Assembly: GCA_036426205.1 (NCBI GenBank)
Contig: CM071573.1
Location: forward strand, 48,130,874 to 48,194,873
Length of the DNA: 64,000 nt
Direction of reading: 5' to 3'
From: Ascaphus truei
Lineage: Eukaryota; Chordata; Amphibia; Anura; Ascaphidae
A model generated the notes under the pieces. That model saw nothing but the letters and a program-made list of their open reading frames with translations. It did not search any database and was not told the DNA's origin. Below are positions 46,170 through 58,317 of the stretch, in pieces. Numbering within the stretch: position 1 is the first letter of the stretch; the number at the start of each line of letters is the position of its first letter. The position numbers and the translations under genes are program-made.

Positions 46170-46470
46170 TTTACCCAATGCATATTGAAATCTACTTATG
46201 TGCCATGTAGGTTTTAGTTTAATTGCAAAATATTTAACATTGGGCCATGGGAGATTTGCAGAGGTGAGGATAGGTTCAAGCCAAAGGTCTCAGCTATAGT
46301 TATTGACCTGTAGTTATGAAATCCTATTTGCTGTCCCACTCACATATTGTACTGAGAGCTTGTGATACACAAGCAGCAAAGTTCTGCAAGTCATAGCAGT
46401 ACACGTGAATAAAGCCTATAAATCAGGCACAAATACATCTCTGTACAGTATTGTATATTTGGAAGTTAGG
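46170..46470. repeat. Interspersed repeat, copy 2 (pair with 40110-40420)
   Basis: Same order and orientation of blocks as the 40.1-kb copy. The two are clearly diverged. Confidence 0.75.
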
Positions 46471-46639
46471 GTAAAAAAATTAAAGTAATATGGCTGACTT
46501 CAATCAATAGAAAAAAAAGCTAAAAAATTCAAGACTTTCCCCCCCCCCCCCCCCCCAAAAAGACAAAAGTGTCTTAAATCCTAGTCTAAAATTAGAATGT
46601 AATGGAGATTATCAAAGAATGGAACAAAAAAGTGAAAAG

Positions 46640-47175
46640 TGACTTAGTGACTGGGTGGGAGGCAGTGACTTGGCAGTGACTTTTGGCAGTGACTGGGTGG
46701 GTGGGTTAGGCAGTGACTAGGTGGGTGGGAGGCAGTGACATTGGGAGGCAGTGACCTTGGGAGGCTGTGACTGGGCTATGGCAGTGACTGGGTGGGTGGG
46801 TGACGTACCTTAAGCGGGTGGGTGCTGCTTCCTGCTGCCAGATGCTTTCCCCCCTGCTCCTGATATCCCTGCGGCAGCGGGCTGGGGCGGGAGGTGGGCT
46901 CGGTGGAGGGGCGCGCGGGAAGTTGGCGGGTGGGGGGGGTGGCGACACTGGCGGGCTGTGGCCACGTTGGGAGCAGGGGAGCGAGAGTGCCAGTCCATCT
47001 GGCGGGCTGTGGTAGGAGGCACGTGCACGTTGGGAGCGGGGGGGGAGCAAGAGTGGCGGTCTGGGGCAGGAGACGCGCACGGGAGAAGCGGTGTCGGCGC
47101 TTTTCCTCCTTCCCACATTGAGAGCGGGGGGCAGCCGGGGGGGGGGGGGGGCATGGGGGGGGGGGGGGTGTGATG
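46640..47175 (-). repeat. GGCAGTGACTGGGTGG array next to a CpG-rich segment
   Basis: 46640-46800 is a minisatellite; 46809-47170 is CpG- and G-rich with homopolymer G runs at 47128-47168. On the minus strand the CpG-rich part ends at CTTAAG|GTACGT and the array follows. This repeats the layout inside the elements at 23876, 33231 and 63218, but no terminal inverted repeat was found. Confidence 0.6.
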
Positions 47176-47438
47176 CTGCTGGAGGTTATGTCTTTGAATA
47201 ATGTAAGAAACCACCTGAATAGTCAAGGCACCGGATGATGAAAGTGTGTATACACATCTTGTTGATCTGTGGTTATATTTTATTTCCTAAAAAAAAAAAT
47301 TGGGATTTTATTCCATATCCACCGTCATTTACATTACAATAGATATACATGCTGTGGTGCTATTCAGCTAGTTCGCAACGGTTAGTGCGAAAGTGATCCT
47401 AGATTTTCCAAAGTTCACTGAATCGGTCTTTCATTCGG

Positions 47439-47698
47439 AGACAGGCGAGGGGAGTTGGTATGCTGTGGCGGGCCCCAGATGTTAAAGAATTAGCTGGTAA
47501 TAAGAATCACTTGAGGCAGCGCAGGACTGCAGGGGAGGAGCGCCATCTAGCAGTCTGTCCCGGAACTTCCGGTGTCTGTTGCTAGAGCATGCTCCTCTCC
47601 TCGTGCTACTCTGCTCAATCTCAAGTGATTCTTCTACCGGCTAATTCTTTAGGACGGGGGCTCGCCGTACCGCATACACTCTCCCTGTGCCTGTGTCC
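47439..47698. mobile_element. 260-base fold-back element
   Basis: The arms include AAAGAATTAGCTGG and TCACTTGAG at 47485-47520 and their complements at 47617-47653, extending outwards to GACAGGCGAGGGGAG and CTCTCCCTGTGCCTGTG. Confidence 0.8.
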
Positions 47699-47784
47699 AC
47701 TCAGGTAGGCATGGAGGAGGGAGGGGTGGGAGATCTGACGGGGGGAGGGAGATCTGAAGATGCTGAGGGGAACTGGGGGAGATC

Positions 47785-49370
47785 TGAGGATGCTTAGATT
47801 AGATAGGGGTTAATGGAATTTAAGGCGTTATTAGAATTTAAGGGTTTAAAAAAGGTTTGGGGCATTTAAGGGGTTAATCCCTGCTAGGTTTATAGTTAAA
47901 ATGTTATTAAGTAGGGTTAATGGCATTTAGAGGTTACTAGAATTTGAGGGGTTAATTAAGGTTAGGGTTGATGGCATTTAATGAATTAATTAAGGTTAGG
48001 GTTAATGGTGTTTTAGGGGTTAATCCCAGATAGGTTTAGCATTAATGGCATTTAAGGGGTTAATTAGGGTTAGGCTGGATATCATTTATAGACTTAATTA
48101 GGGTCTGGGTTAATGGCATTTAAGGGGTTTATTAGGGTTAGGGATAATGGAATTAAAGGGGTTATTGGCATTTCATGAGTTTAATTAGGGTTAGGGGCAT
48201 TTAAGGGGTTAATCCCAGCTATGATTATAGTTAATGGCATTTTAAGTAGGGTTGGGGATAATGGCATGTAGTGGTTAATAGAATTTAAGGGGTTAAGGTT
48301 AGGGTTGATGGCTTTTAAAGTGTTAATTAGGGTTAGGGTTGATAGCATTTAAAGGGTTGATCCCAGCTAGGTTTAGCATTAATTTAATTTAATGGGTAAT
48401 TAGGATTATTGTTAATGGCATTTACAGAGTTAATTAGGTTAGGATTTATGGCATTTAAGGGGTTAATGGTAAAGTGTTAATCCAAGCTAGGTCTAAAGTT
48501 AATGGCATTTAAGGGGTTAATTACATTTAAGGGGTGGGTTAGGGTTAATGGCATTTAATGTGTTAATGGCATTTAAAGGATTAAAAAGGGTTAGTGGCAT
48601 TTACGGGGTTAATCCCAGCTAGGTTTAAAGTTAGTAGCATTTTCGTTAGGGTTAATGGCATTTAGGAGTTAATGGTATTTAATGGGTTAATTAGGGTTGG
48701 GGTTAAAGGAGTTAATTAGGGTTTGGTTTGATGGCATATACATGGTTAATTAGGGTTATTGCATTTAAGAGATTAATTAGGGTTAGAATTAATGGCATTT
48801 AAGGGGTTCATCCAAGCTAGGTTTAGGGAGAAGTTTATAAGAGTTATGGTTAATGGCACTCAAGAGGTCAATTAAGGTTAGGGTTAATGGCATTTCAGGG
48901 GTTAGAGTTAGGGTTAATGACATTTAAATGGTTAATTAGGGTAGGGGTTAATTGGATTTAATGGGTTGGTTAGGGTTATATGCGTGTAAAGTTAAATAGG
49001 GTTATGATTGATGGCATTTAATGGGTTAAGGTTAGGGTTAAGGGCATTTAAGGAGTTAATTAGGTTTAGGGTTTATGACATGTATGGGGTTAATGGCATT
49101 TAAGGCGTTAATACAAGCTAGGGTTAATGGTATTTAAGGGGTTTATTAGGATTAGTGGCATTTAAGGGGTAAATCTCAGCTAGGTTTATAGTCAATGGCA
49201 TTTTAATTAGGTTAGGTTAATGGCAGTTTGAAGTTAATGGCATTTAATGGGTTAATTTAGATTAAAGTTAAAGGCATTGAAGGGGTTAATTAAGGCTAGG
49301 GTTAATGGCATGTAATGGGTTAATTAGGGTTAGGGTAAATTGCATTTGAGGGGTTAATCCCATCATTTGG
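47785..49370 (+). repeat. 1.6-kb minisatellite with TTAGGGTTAGGG-like units
   Basis: The variable unit of roughly 34 bases is built from TTAATTAGGGTTAGGGTTA and ATGGCATTTAAGGGG. It is telomere-like in sequence, but the repeated ATGGCATTTAAGG block shows it is a satellite rather than an interstitial telomere. Confidence 0.85.
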
Positions 49371-49583
49371 GTACTTGGCCAATGAGAGTGAAGTCCTGAA
49401 CATGGCATCTAGTTGTTTGTATTGGAAGTGACGGTAGAAAGTGAGGGTTGAAAGTGTTAGGGTTATAGGGGGAAACAAAATTTTAAGTATTTGACATAAT
49501 TTGATTGCTTGGCTAATGAGAGTGAAGTCCTGAAGATTACATCTAAGTGGTTGTGTTGGAAGTGAGGGTTGAAAGTGTTAGGG
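49371..49583 (+). repeat. Tandem pair of about 136-base units
   Basis: Unit 1 is about 49371-49500. Unit 2 runs from 49501 and is cut at 49583 by the following insertion, resuming at 50863. Shared blocks are GAGAGTGAAGTCCTGAA and GAGGGTTGAAAGTGTTAGGG. Confidence 0.75.
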
Positions 49584-50862
49584 TGTCACGAGAGACCAGT
49601 ACTTTTAACACCTTTTACCTTCCGGATCAATTCACTAGGCAGGACAAGGTAGTGGAATTCTGGTAAAACCAGCAGACATACAATGAAACACAAAATACAA
49701 ATAATACATGCTTAACTGGGGGGTCTGCGGGCACTCTCTAGCCTCACTAGGTGCACGCCTGCTTCAGGAAGGCTTACCTTGTCTGCTCCACGTCCAGGAA
49801 AACTAAAGGACTTTCTCTGGGAGAAATACCTGGCTTTCCTCACTGGCCGGGTCTTCGTTGGATACTAGAACATGGCCACGACTGTAGAACTTGTCCTCAG
49901 CTAGGCCAGGCTTCTCTGGCAACTCCATGCCAACTGCTTTGCTATTCTGAGCAAAGCACTTTTGAAAATCCCGCCAGCGCTTCACCAGACCAAGTCCCAA
50001 GAATGTCTGGTTCTCTGATGGGACACCGAGGTCTATTTAAGGGGACTGACCTATGTTTAACATGGAAGAGGGACTGACGACCAAACAGAGAATGGATTGT
50101 AACGGCAACAGCCAATCACAAACTGAAAGCTCGGCTTGCTGCACGCGTCAAAAGGATGGGGGTGTCGAGGGGCTAGAGAAGCCTACAAGCAAGAAATTTG
50201 AACTGGCCAATGGGAACCGTGCATACGATTAACGGCTTCCCCTTGCCAGCCCCATACCTCCCGCTGGGTAGGCTCCATTTAGTCTGGGCGAAGAAATATT
50301 TGCCCCTGTGGGGAGTCTTTGTTTCTGGACCTGGTACTCTGCCCTTCCCTGCTCGCCAAACTTCCAGACACCTCTTGACTTCTATCCTCCCATTTGATCC
50401 AACATCTCTATGCAGACAACATGGCTACTTGAATTACCAGGGCTGTCTTCAAAGCGATGAATACACATTTTAAAATTACATTTCTTTTCTATAACTTGGG
50501 CTCAGGAACTTGGAATGTAAAACTTGGGCTCAGCCAATTTTTTAAAACCAAGTTTTGAGAACTTGCTGTCGGGGAAAACAATAATTCATAGGGGAAACAT
50601 TGGGGTATTAGGGTGCACACGCGTACCGGCAAATAAGACGTGATTTGCGGGTAAAATTATGGGACAACCAGTAATGTTGCCCCAAAATATTTTACACACA
50701 TTTGAATACTTTTTGTCCCACATTATCCACTAGTAAAGTCCTGTTCCCGAAATCCCAGTTCTGTACCTATGATGGATAAGAGGTACAAAACACACAAGGT
50801 TTTTAGGGGTAACCAGCTGGGCTTCACCTTTATTATGAAGGCTGGCTACTCCAACATTCACA
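49584..50862. mobile_element. LTR-like insertion with TG...CA ends and TAGGG duplication
   Basis: It starts TGTCACGAGAG and ends AACATTCACA, with TAGGG at 49579-49583 and 50863-50867. The host repeat GTGTTAGGGTTATAGGGGGA resumes exactly after it. A solo LTR of 1279 bases is the simplest reading. The host motif is itself TAGGG-rich, so the duplication carries less weight. ORFs inside resemble no known protein. Confidence 0.6.
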
Positions 50863-50904
50863 TAGGGTTATAGGGGGAAATTAAATTTTAGGTATGTGAC
50901 ATCA

Positions 50905-51840
50905 TCTGAACCCCTTCAGTGTATATCTGCGTCACCCCAAAGACGGATGCCTGATGGGGCTCCCCAAGAGCTGCTCCCATTTGCACAGGACCAGCGTGCT
51001 AATGGTTAAAATGTGCTTGTACTTTGTGGAACACCAACCCCACCCACTGTAATGTTAATGAGCCAAGAGGACAAAGAACTTTGAATTTGCAGCTGCATTC
51101 AATTTGAACTTCTTCAGTGTACATCTGCGTTGCCCCAAAAAGCGGACCTCATTTGGGTGATAAGGACCTACTACGCGTCTCGCAACCCCACAGTTCTTTA
51201 TCGCCAAAAGGACGTACAACATTGTGAACGTACGCGCATGCATGTCACAGGGCGCCATCACATGCCCTCATCCAGAAGCTAAAACACAGCTGTGTGTCGA
51301 GTATAAGGATTTGGTGCCAAGCAAGAAATTATGTAACCACGCTTCGCATGCGCAAGCACCCGTCCAATCTCTAAAAGGAGGGACTAATCTCAAGACACAG
51401 CCGTGCCATCTCCAAGACAACAGGGTACAACAATAGTAAATGTCCAATGGCCAGATACACTTGACAGCTCACAAGGAACAAAGAACACATAGAAAGTTAT
51501 TCACACCAAGTCCCCCTCATTATTATTGCTCAAAATTAGGCTCAGAGTGAGGAGTAAGGATAGGTCAAAAATCAACATCACATATTTAAAAGTTAATATT
51601 AAAAACACAGTGAAGGACTTTCAAAGTAGATTTACACCTTCTAAGGGTGGGAAATATTTCTAGGAATGTTTTCTATCAATACATAATCACATAATACAGA
51701 TACCATTAAGATTTGATTTAAGCAAGATCAAGCCTTATAATGAAATAATGATTTTGTTTGACCGCACTATAGTTTAAGAAAAGAGGGGAAAAAGGAAGGA
51801 AGAAAAGGAGGGGAGAGGGAATTGGAAAGGGGGAGGGGGA
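50905..51840. other. Sequence with a diverged internal duplication
   Basis: TCAGTGTATATCTGCGTCAC (about 50918) and TCAGTGTACATCTGCGTTGC (about 51114) are two copies of one block, each followed by CCCCAAA. A purine-rich run precedes 51840. No gene was seen. Confidence 0.4.
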
Positions 51841-51844
51841 GGAT

Positions 51845-52655
51845 TGTATCATATCATATTAAATTAATCAACTATCATATCATTTGAAATTAATAAACTA
51901 TCATATAATTTAATATGAAATCAATGGAATATAAAATCATATCATATGAAATGAATGGAATATATTACATGAAATTACTAAACTATCATATCATATGGAA
52001 TGCATAGCAAATCATATTAAATTAATGGAATATCGTATCATATGAAATTAATAAACTATTATATCATATGAAATTAATAAACTATCATATCCTATCATAT
52101 GAAATTAATGGAATATCATGCAATTAATATACTATCATATTAAATTACTAATCATATTAAATTAATAGCATATCATATGAAATTAATAAACTATCCTATC
52201 ACATGAAATTAATAAACTATCATAACATTTCATATGAAATTAATAAATCAAATTAATAAACCATCATGTCATATGAAATTAATAAACTATCATATCATAT
52301 GAAATTAATGGAATGTCATATCATATGCAATTAATAAACTATATCAAATCATATGAAATTAATAAACGAAATCTTATCATATAATATGAAATAATAAATT
52401 ATCATCAGATGAAATTAATAAAATACCATATTAAATGAACGGAATATCTTATGAAACTAATAAATGATCATATCATATAAAATTAATAAACTATCATATC
52501 ATATGACATTAATAAACTATCATATCATATCAAATGAATGGAATATAATATCATATGAAATTAATTGAATGTCATATCACATATGAAATTAATAAACTAC
52601 CATATCATATGAAATTAATAAACTATCATATGAAATTAATGGAATTATCATATAT
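51845..52655 (+). repeat. AT-rich minisatellite, about 27-base unit
   Basis: About 0.8 kb of CATATCATATGAAATTAATA plus AACTAT units with drift. It has almost no G or C. Confidence 0.9.
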
Positions 52656-53432
52656 AAAATGAAAGGAAATTGGACTGCTGCATTCCTGGCAGCTCATAAG
52701 TAGTCCGCTGTGCTGACTGTACACTATTGCCCTGGCCCATAAAAAGACACCTCACAGTTGCTTTTGTATCCTGTGTCCAGTATCCAGCTTCCTCCTCTAT
52801 TCCTGCCTGTCTTCAGATCCGGACTTAGGCTTCAGATTCTCCCTGTGGATATCCCCCATTCAGACCTGATAATTACTAATAGTATAACACTGGTTGTTGA
52901 GGTGCATGGGTTCTCGACTTGGACACCACGGGGAAAAAAATCAAGACATCCTGCGAGTGTGCTATAGACGACCTCATCATTCTTATTATGACATGAACAT
53001 ATATTGATCAAATGTACTTATATACTGTAGCTGTATTTTTGCAACTTGCAAGCGATTATTGCTTGCTTATCTTTAATAATTACTCCGTTTGTGTCTATGA
53101 AATAAGTCGGTAAAGTTATTAGTCCATAGCACCCATGCGAACCAATTACTATTAAGTATCCTAATAAATTTGTCAGATACAGGTGTAGCAAGTTTTATTT
53201 TATCTACTGATAAGACAAAATATAACACAGAATTTTACAATGGCAGTAATAATGTAGAATATTTCACTGTAACACAGGAGCTAAAACCGTTCCTACATCT
53301 GAGTATAATGAATCACATTGTCAACATCACAACTTCAAAACTTGGGAATAGTTTGACTTCTTGTGTGATGTCTCTATTTTGAGACCAGGAAATGCCAGCC
53401 CCTTCCACTTTCCTATTTTATGTATGTATATT

Positions 53433-53580
53433 TTTATTATAGCACCCAGTGAACAGTACTCGGTGCTTTACAAAAGAAACAATACAGTACTGTACAGGGA
53501 ATTATAATACAATAAGTGCAACAAACAAAATCAGACAACAGGAAAACAAATCCCTGCCGCAGAGCTTACAATCTAAGTCT
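53433..53580 (-). repeat. Old LINE/SINE-type remnant
   Basis: TATTATAGCACCCAGTGAACAG through CCCTGCCGCAGAGCTTAC plus AATCTAA resembles the 3' end of ancient CR1/L3-type interspersed repeats. The assignment is from memory of that consensus. Confidence 0.4.
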
Positions 53581-54796
53581 TTCCATTTATCTTGTGTGCA
53601 TTCTCTAATTCTGCACAAAATACATACTTCTCTTATCACATTTCCAGAATGCCTTCAGTGGCCACCCCTAACGACTTCTATTTACGTCAAGACTCATCAT
53701 GACTGGTAGCAGAACCAGAAGTAACTGCTTTATCAGGTGGTAACCTGCAGCATCTCCAATTGCACTTATGGGTATATAACGGTGTGTGTGTGTGTGATAT
53801 CAAGTTCATTTGATCCTTCAGAACCTTGGACAGCTAGAGAAAGGGATATCTTGTACTTGCAGCAACACCCAAAGTTTGTCACTGGATGAAGGGTCTGCCT
53901 TTTACATAAAAGCCTTATTTTGTACTCTGAATACCTGACCTTCTTTCACCTTTGGTTTCAAGAACCAAAAGGTTAAATGTGCAGTGATTTACTGTTGCCT
54001 TCTCTGAGGGCCCAGGATTTGCATGCAGGTGCGCCCAAATCCACCTGTTACCAAATCCATCTGTTAGGCAATCTGCAGGGGTTAATACATTTCAAGGTTT
54101 CTACTAGGACTTTGCAGGAAAAAGGATATTTAGTAGAGATACTGTAGGAAGGTATGTAGGACCACTAAAATAGTACACATTACCATAGTTAAATAATTCT
54201 TACACAAAGAAGGATCACAATGTTCTGAAAAACTTTATCTTTGTCCCTAATTAGTCAAATCAATTTGAAGTATTTATAGATTTACAAAAAAAAAAATCAT
54301 AAGAAATCTTGCAGTGACATTCTTCAAGATAACATCTGAAATATCTTTGGTGCGTTTAATGAAAAAGAACAATAGGTAGTATTGGACATGATAGAATAGG
54401 TGCCATAATTCGTTGTGAATTTAAAACAAAATCAGTATGATATCTGCATACATGTAAGGGCCATATAATTGTGTTACTTAGCAAACTACTGTATTTGGAT
54501 TCTTTATTGTCAGGTTCCTAATGGGTACATTCAAATAATCTTAATTTGTTTTTTTCCATCATTACATCACTAAAAATCCATGTCCTTCATAGGCTGGCCT
54601 CCTGGAAGGCTAATTGTATCAGGAAATAATTCTATTAGATCACATTTATCAAATTAAGTATAGTATATTTTGTTTCTAGAAAATCTAGTAACAAAACTCC
54701 CTTCATCTTAAAAAAAAATACCTGTGTCAAATATGTTGGATTCTGTCACTTGAAACCGAGCTAAAAATGAGTAGCTTCAGATATTCAAGACTTGTT

Positions 54797-54827
54797 ATAC
54801 TGTATGTGTATGCCACATACAGTATAG
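54797..54827. other. Perfect short hairpin
   Basis: TATACTGTATGTG and CACATACAGTATA form a perfect 13-base stem around a 5-base loop. It is probably the core of a small palindromic repeat. Confidence 0.7.
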
Positions 54828-57800
54828 ACTTGACCCAGTGCTTTCAACTAAATATAATAATGTTGACAGAAATACTGATACAATTAAAGCTGCTGTTCAG
54901 TCAATATCCTGCATGTGTTTTTTTTAATAAATCAGTTCTGTAGTAAGAAAAAATACTTTTAGCATTTTCTGTTTTTAAAAAAACAACTTTGAAAGACCAA
55001 TTTTCTTGTATTCTATTTTAACAAGCATTTGCTAAGGCACTGCCCCTTCATGTCCTGTCACAAGCCCTGGCACACCCCTTTGTCAGCCCTGCCCTCCCTC
55101 TAGCACGTCAGTGCAGGAGTGCTCATGAATATTCATGAGCTTCCACTGAGAGACAGAAGCATAAGAAAAACAGATCCCTTCACTAATTATGTCACCAAAT
55201 TTCGCCGATCAATACATGGAGAACGAATTGACCTGCAGCTATACAGTTCTTTAGGTAATTAGAGATTGCACACATGAAACTATTGAAGTAAAAAAAAAAA
55301 TTAAAAAAAAAAAAAAGACTGAACTGCAGCTTTAATGTTGGTTTGCATTTGGTTAATTTATCAACATTGTTTTCTTTTGGAAACCAAGTTTTATCCGCAC
55401 GTGCAAGGGACGTTACAAGGATGATATGTAGTCCAAATAGGAGTGTTATGTTAAAAAAAAAAAAAAATAGGCCTTCTTGAATTGCCTTAAATCTGCAGGG
55501 TACCAGATGTGTAATGTTTAGATGTAGTAAACGTTGAGAAAATAAGTTATTTTCTGGCCAGCTACGTGGGATTTAACATTTAAAGTAAAAATGTAGTTTA
55601 CTTGTACTCTCAATGGGTACTCAAATGTATTATCTTACCAGATACTTATTGTCCTTGACTTGTCTATTCGCCAAATGATGGTATCATGATTACTTCCAAA
55701 GAAGAATAAAGGAAAACCGCAAAAACGCCTAATTATTTGCCACTAGATACAATGATCCACAAACAGTAATATAATACAAAAGATCAGGTAAATATTGTCA
55801 AAAGGCAACAGTAAAACAATAAATCTTAAACGTTTTACTAATACTTACACAGTATGTTATTTTTTTTAAAGGAAAAGTAGATCCCCCAGGTCCCACTTCC
55901 TGGTCTTATACCACTTTGTGAAATCATTCACCAGTTTTGTGATATGGAGAAATATTTATGTAAAAACATTTCTATAGGGCTTTAAAAAAAAAAAAAAAAA
56001 AAAGACTTTTATGATTTTCTAAAACCGGCTCAAAAATTCAGCACTGATCAGTGGAATTTGTGCTGCATCTTTTCCCCAAGCAACTGAGTGGTTTCCCAAT
56101 TTTGTACTTCCTTAACCCAGGCTTGCTGTAGAAATGGTGTAATACAGCTGGCAAAATATCAAGGAAAAAATCGAAGCTTATAATGAATATGGAGGTAAAA
56201 GTGACACAACCAATATACTCATGTGAAAGTCATTATTTTGATCTACAAATTGAAGGTACAATAAACATCATATAAAAAAGTGATCTGTATTATAAGCATT
56301 ACCGTAAACAATTTAAAGTTACTGATTTCTAGTCTTAAGGATTGCAACTGCATCAGGGCTACTTTATGGTTTGTATTTTCTCTTCCACAGTCCTCTTTTT
56401 GTCTCATATTCGCTATTTATTAGTTCCCCCTGCCAATTACGAGCATTCACATCACAGAATGGAAATACGCCATGTGGTTCTAACCCAAGTAGCTAGGATA
56501 TTCAATGGATATTTAGAATAGGGATTTTTTACCTTCATTATAAACGTTGCCAGACGTGCGGAGAAGAGCCACTGTCACTCCCGTAGTCTGTATTATAGTT
56601 GACAGGTGATGAAGGTACCACTGTACAATAAAACAAGCTGAAGGGTGCCTGTTTTAAGAAAAATGTAAGAAGTCTAAATATTTTTATACCATCTTTTAAA
56701 AGTTCATCCTGGAACGGTTTGTAAATGTGAAGTTTAGGGCGGCCCTCTTTCTCCCTAACCTGAATGCTTTAACCACATAACACCCAGAAAGGGAATGTGT
56801 AAGAATCAGGACCAATCTCCTTCCTTCTTTCATCTTCTCCTGTCTGGTCCTCTGACATAGTGGATGCATACTTGAAAACAATAAAATCAGTATGAGACCA
56901 GGGACAAGCAATTCATTTTCAAGGAAACTACCAACATAAAATGTTCACTTTAAGCATGATAACATTTGTTGAAGGAATTTTATTTTATACATTGCTAATC
57001 AAAAAAATCGTTCGTATCCATATTTTTAACACAAGTAGTTTAAAATAAGGTAGCGTAGATACAAAAAAAAATATTTTAAAAGCAGACAACATCCTTTTAA
57101 GAATGTATCCTTAACTTATTTAAATAGTACACAATATTAGGAGCTATACAAAATGACACTTACGATTTAATTTGATTTCCTTGTCACTAAATTAGATGGT
57201 GGCCACCTTGGATTTATGATGTTATTTAGGACACTGACAGGCTACAATGCATTGAAATTCATTACTAATCCCTATGGCTTCTTCTACTTCTGACGCAGCG
57301 CCAACCTGTCCCTCTCCAGCTGCTGAGTAACACATCAGGTAAAGAAGAGAAAAACGCATACGTACACTATACAGCTACTGTATACATAATAAAATGTAGA
57401 AGATAATTTTTTTCATGGATTTGTTATGCTACTTAGATATTGTAACACTGAAGCACAGAGAGATAACAATAATTCTTCTGGCTTCTGCTGAGAGCATAAA
57501 AGCTTCCCTTTTCATATTTGCTTTCGTGTAAAACACCAAATTACGAAGAAGAAAAAGGAAGGACAGGTTTGTATGGTTCCAGACCAGAGTGAATAGTATT
57601 CTATTTTCAATGCATTTTCACTGTCACAAATTACATCACAAGCCTCCTCATGACAAGGAAATACAGGTCCTCTATTTTATTTTAAAAAAAAATGTATTTA
57701 GACTAGCTCCACTAGTACAGTACATTCTTTAACTTTTTTCAGTGTGTCGTTAATTTAAATAAAAAGTTTTAGCATGCCAGGAAGGATGACACTTTGTTGT

Positions 57801-58240
57801 AAACAAAATCATATACATAAAAAAGGAAGACAAACTGCACACTATAGATAAGCAAAACATGTTTTACACTTTTAGAAGTCTGGGAGTTTTTTTTTGTTTT
57901 TTTACAGACATTTGCCAAAAATCAGCAAGCATAATTTTGGCAGAGATTTGAAATGACCCATTAAGTTGCTAGAAAGACAGGGATCAATGACGTGTATGTG
58001 TTTCTTTTTAAGACTTCTGCAAAGTTTGGTGATTTTCTCCAAGTCACGCACAAATATCTAAACTGTTGTTACATTTTGCATATTTAAAAGAAAATATATA
58101 ATATGACAGGCTCTTCTGCAAGATCGCACATTTTTGGAAACATTTGTGAACAAACTATGACTGTGTGCATATCTTTATCATACATATTATATAAACATAT
58201 GACATGCAACAAGACGCAAAATAGATGCGGTAGGGGTGTA

Positions 58241-58317
58241 TACTATATCCGCCAAAGCGGTCAAACAGGCTGCTTGCGGCCGAAAACAGCCTAATCGACC
58301 GCTATGGCGGAAATAGT
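58241..58317. other. 77-base imperfect hairpin in unique-looking sequence
   Basis: Arms of 31 bases (58241-58271 and 58287-58317) pair with about five mismatches around CTTGCGGCCGAAAA. They include CCGCCAAAGCGGTC and GACCGCTATGGCGG, unusually CpG-containing for the surroundings. Confidence 0.6.

Noticed and set aside
47785..49370. True interstitial telomere
   Set aside because: TTAGGG words are embedded in a longer unit with ATGGCATTTAAGG. Perfect hexamer runs are absent.
49751..50077. 108-residue plus-strand frame
   Set aside because: It lies inside the LTR-like insertion. No family resemblance and no supporting splice or promoter context.
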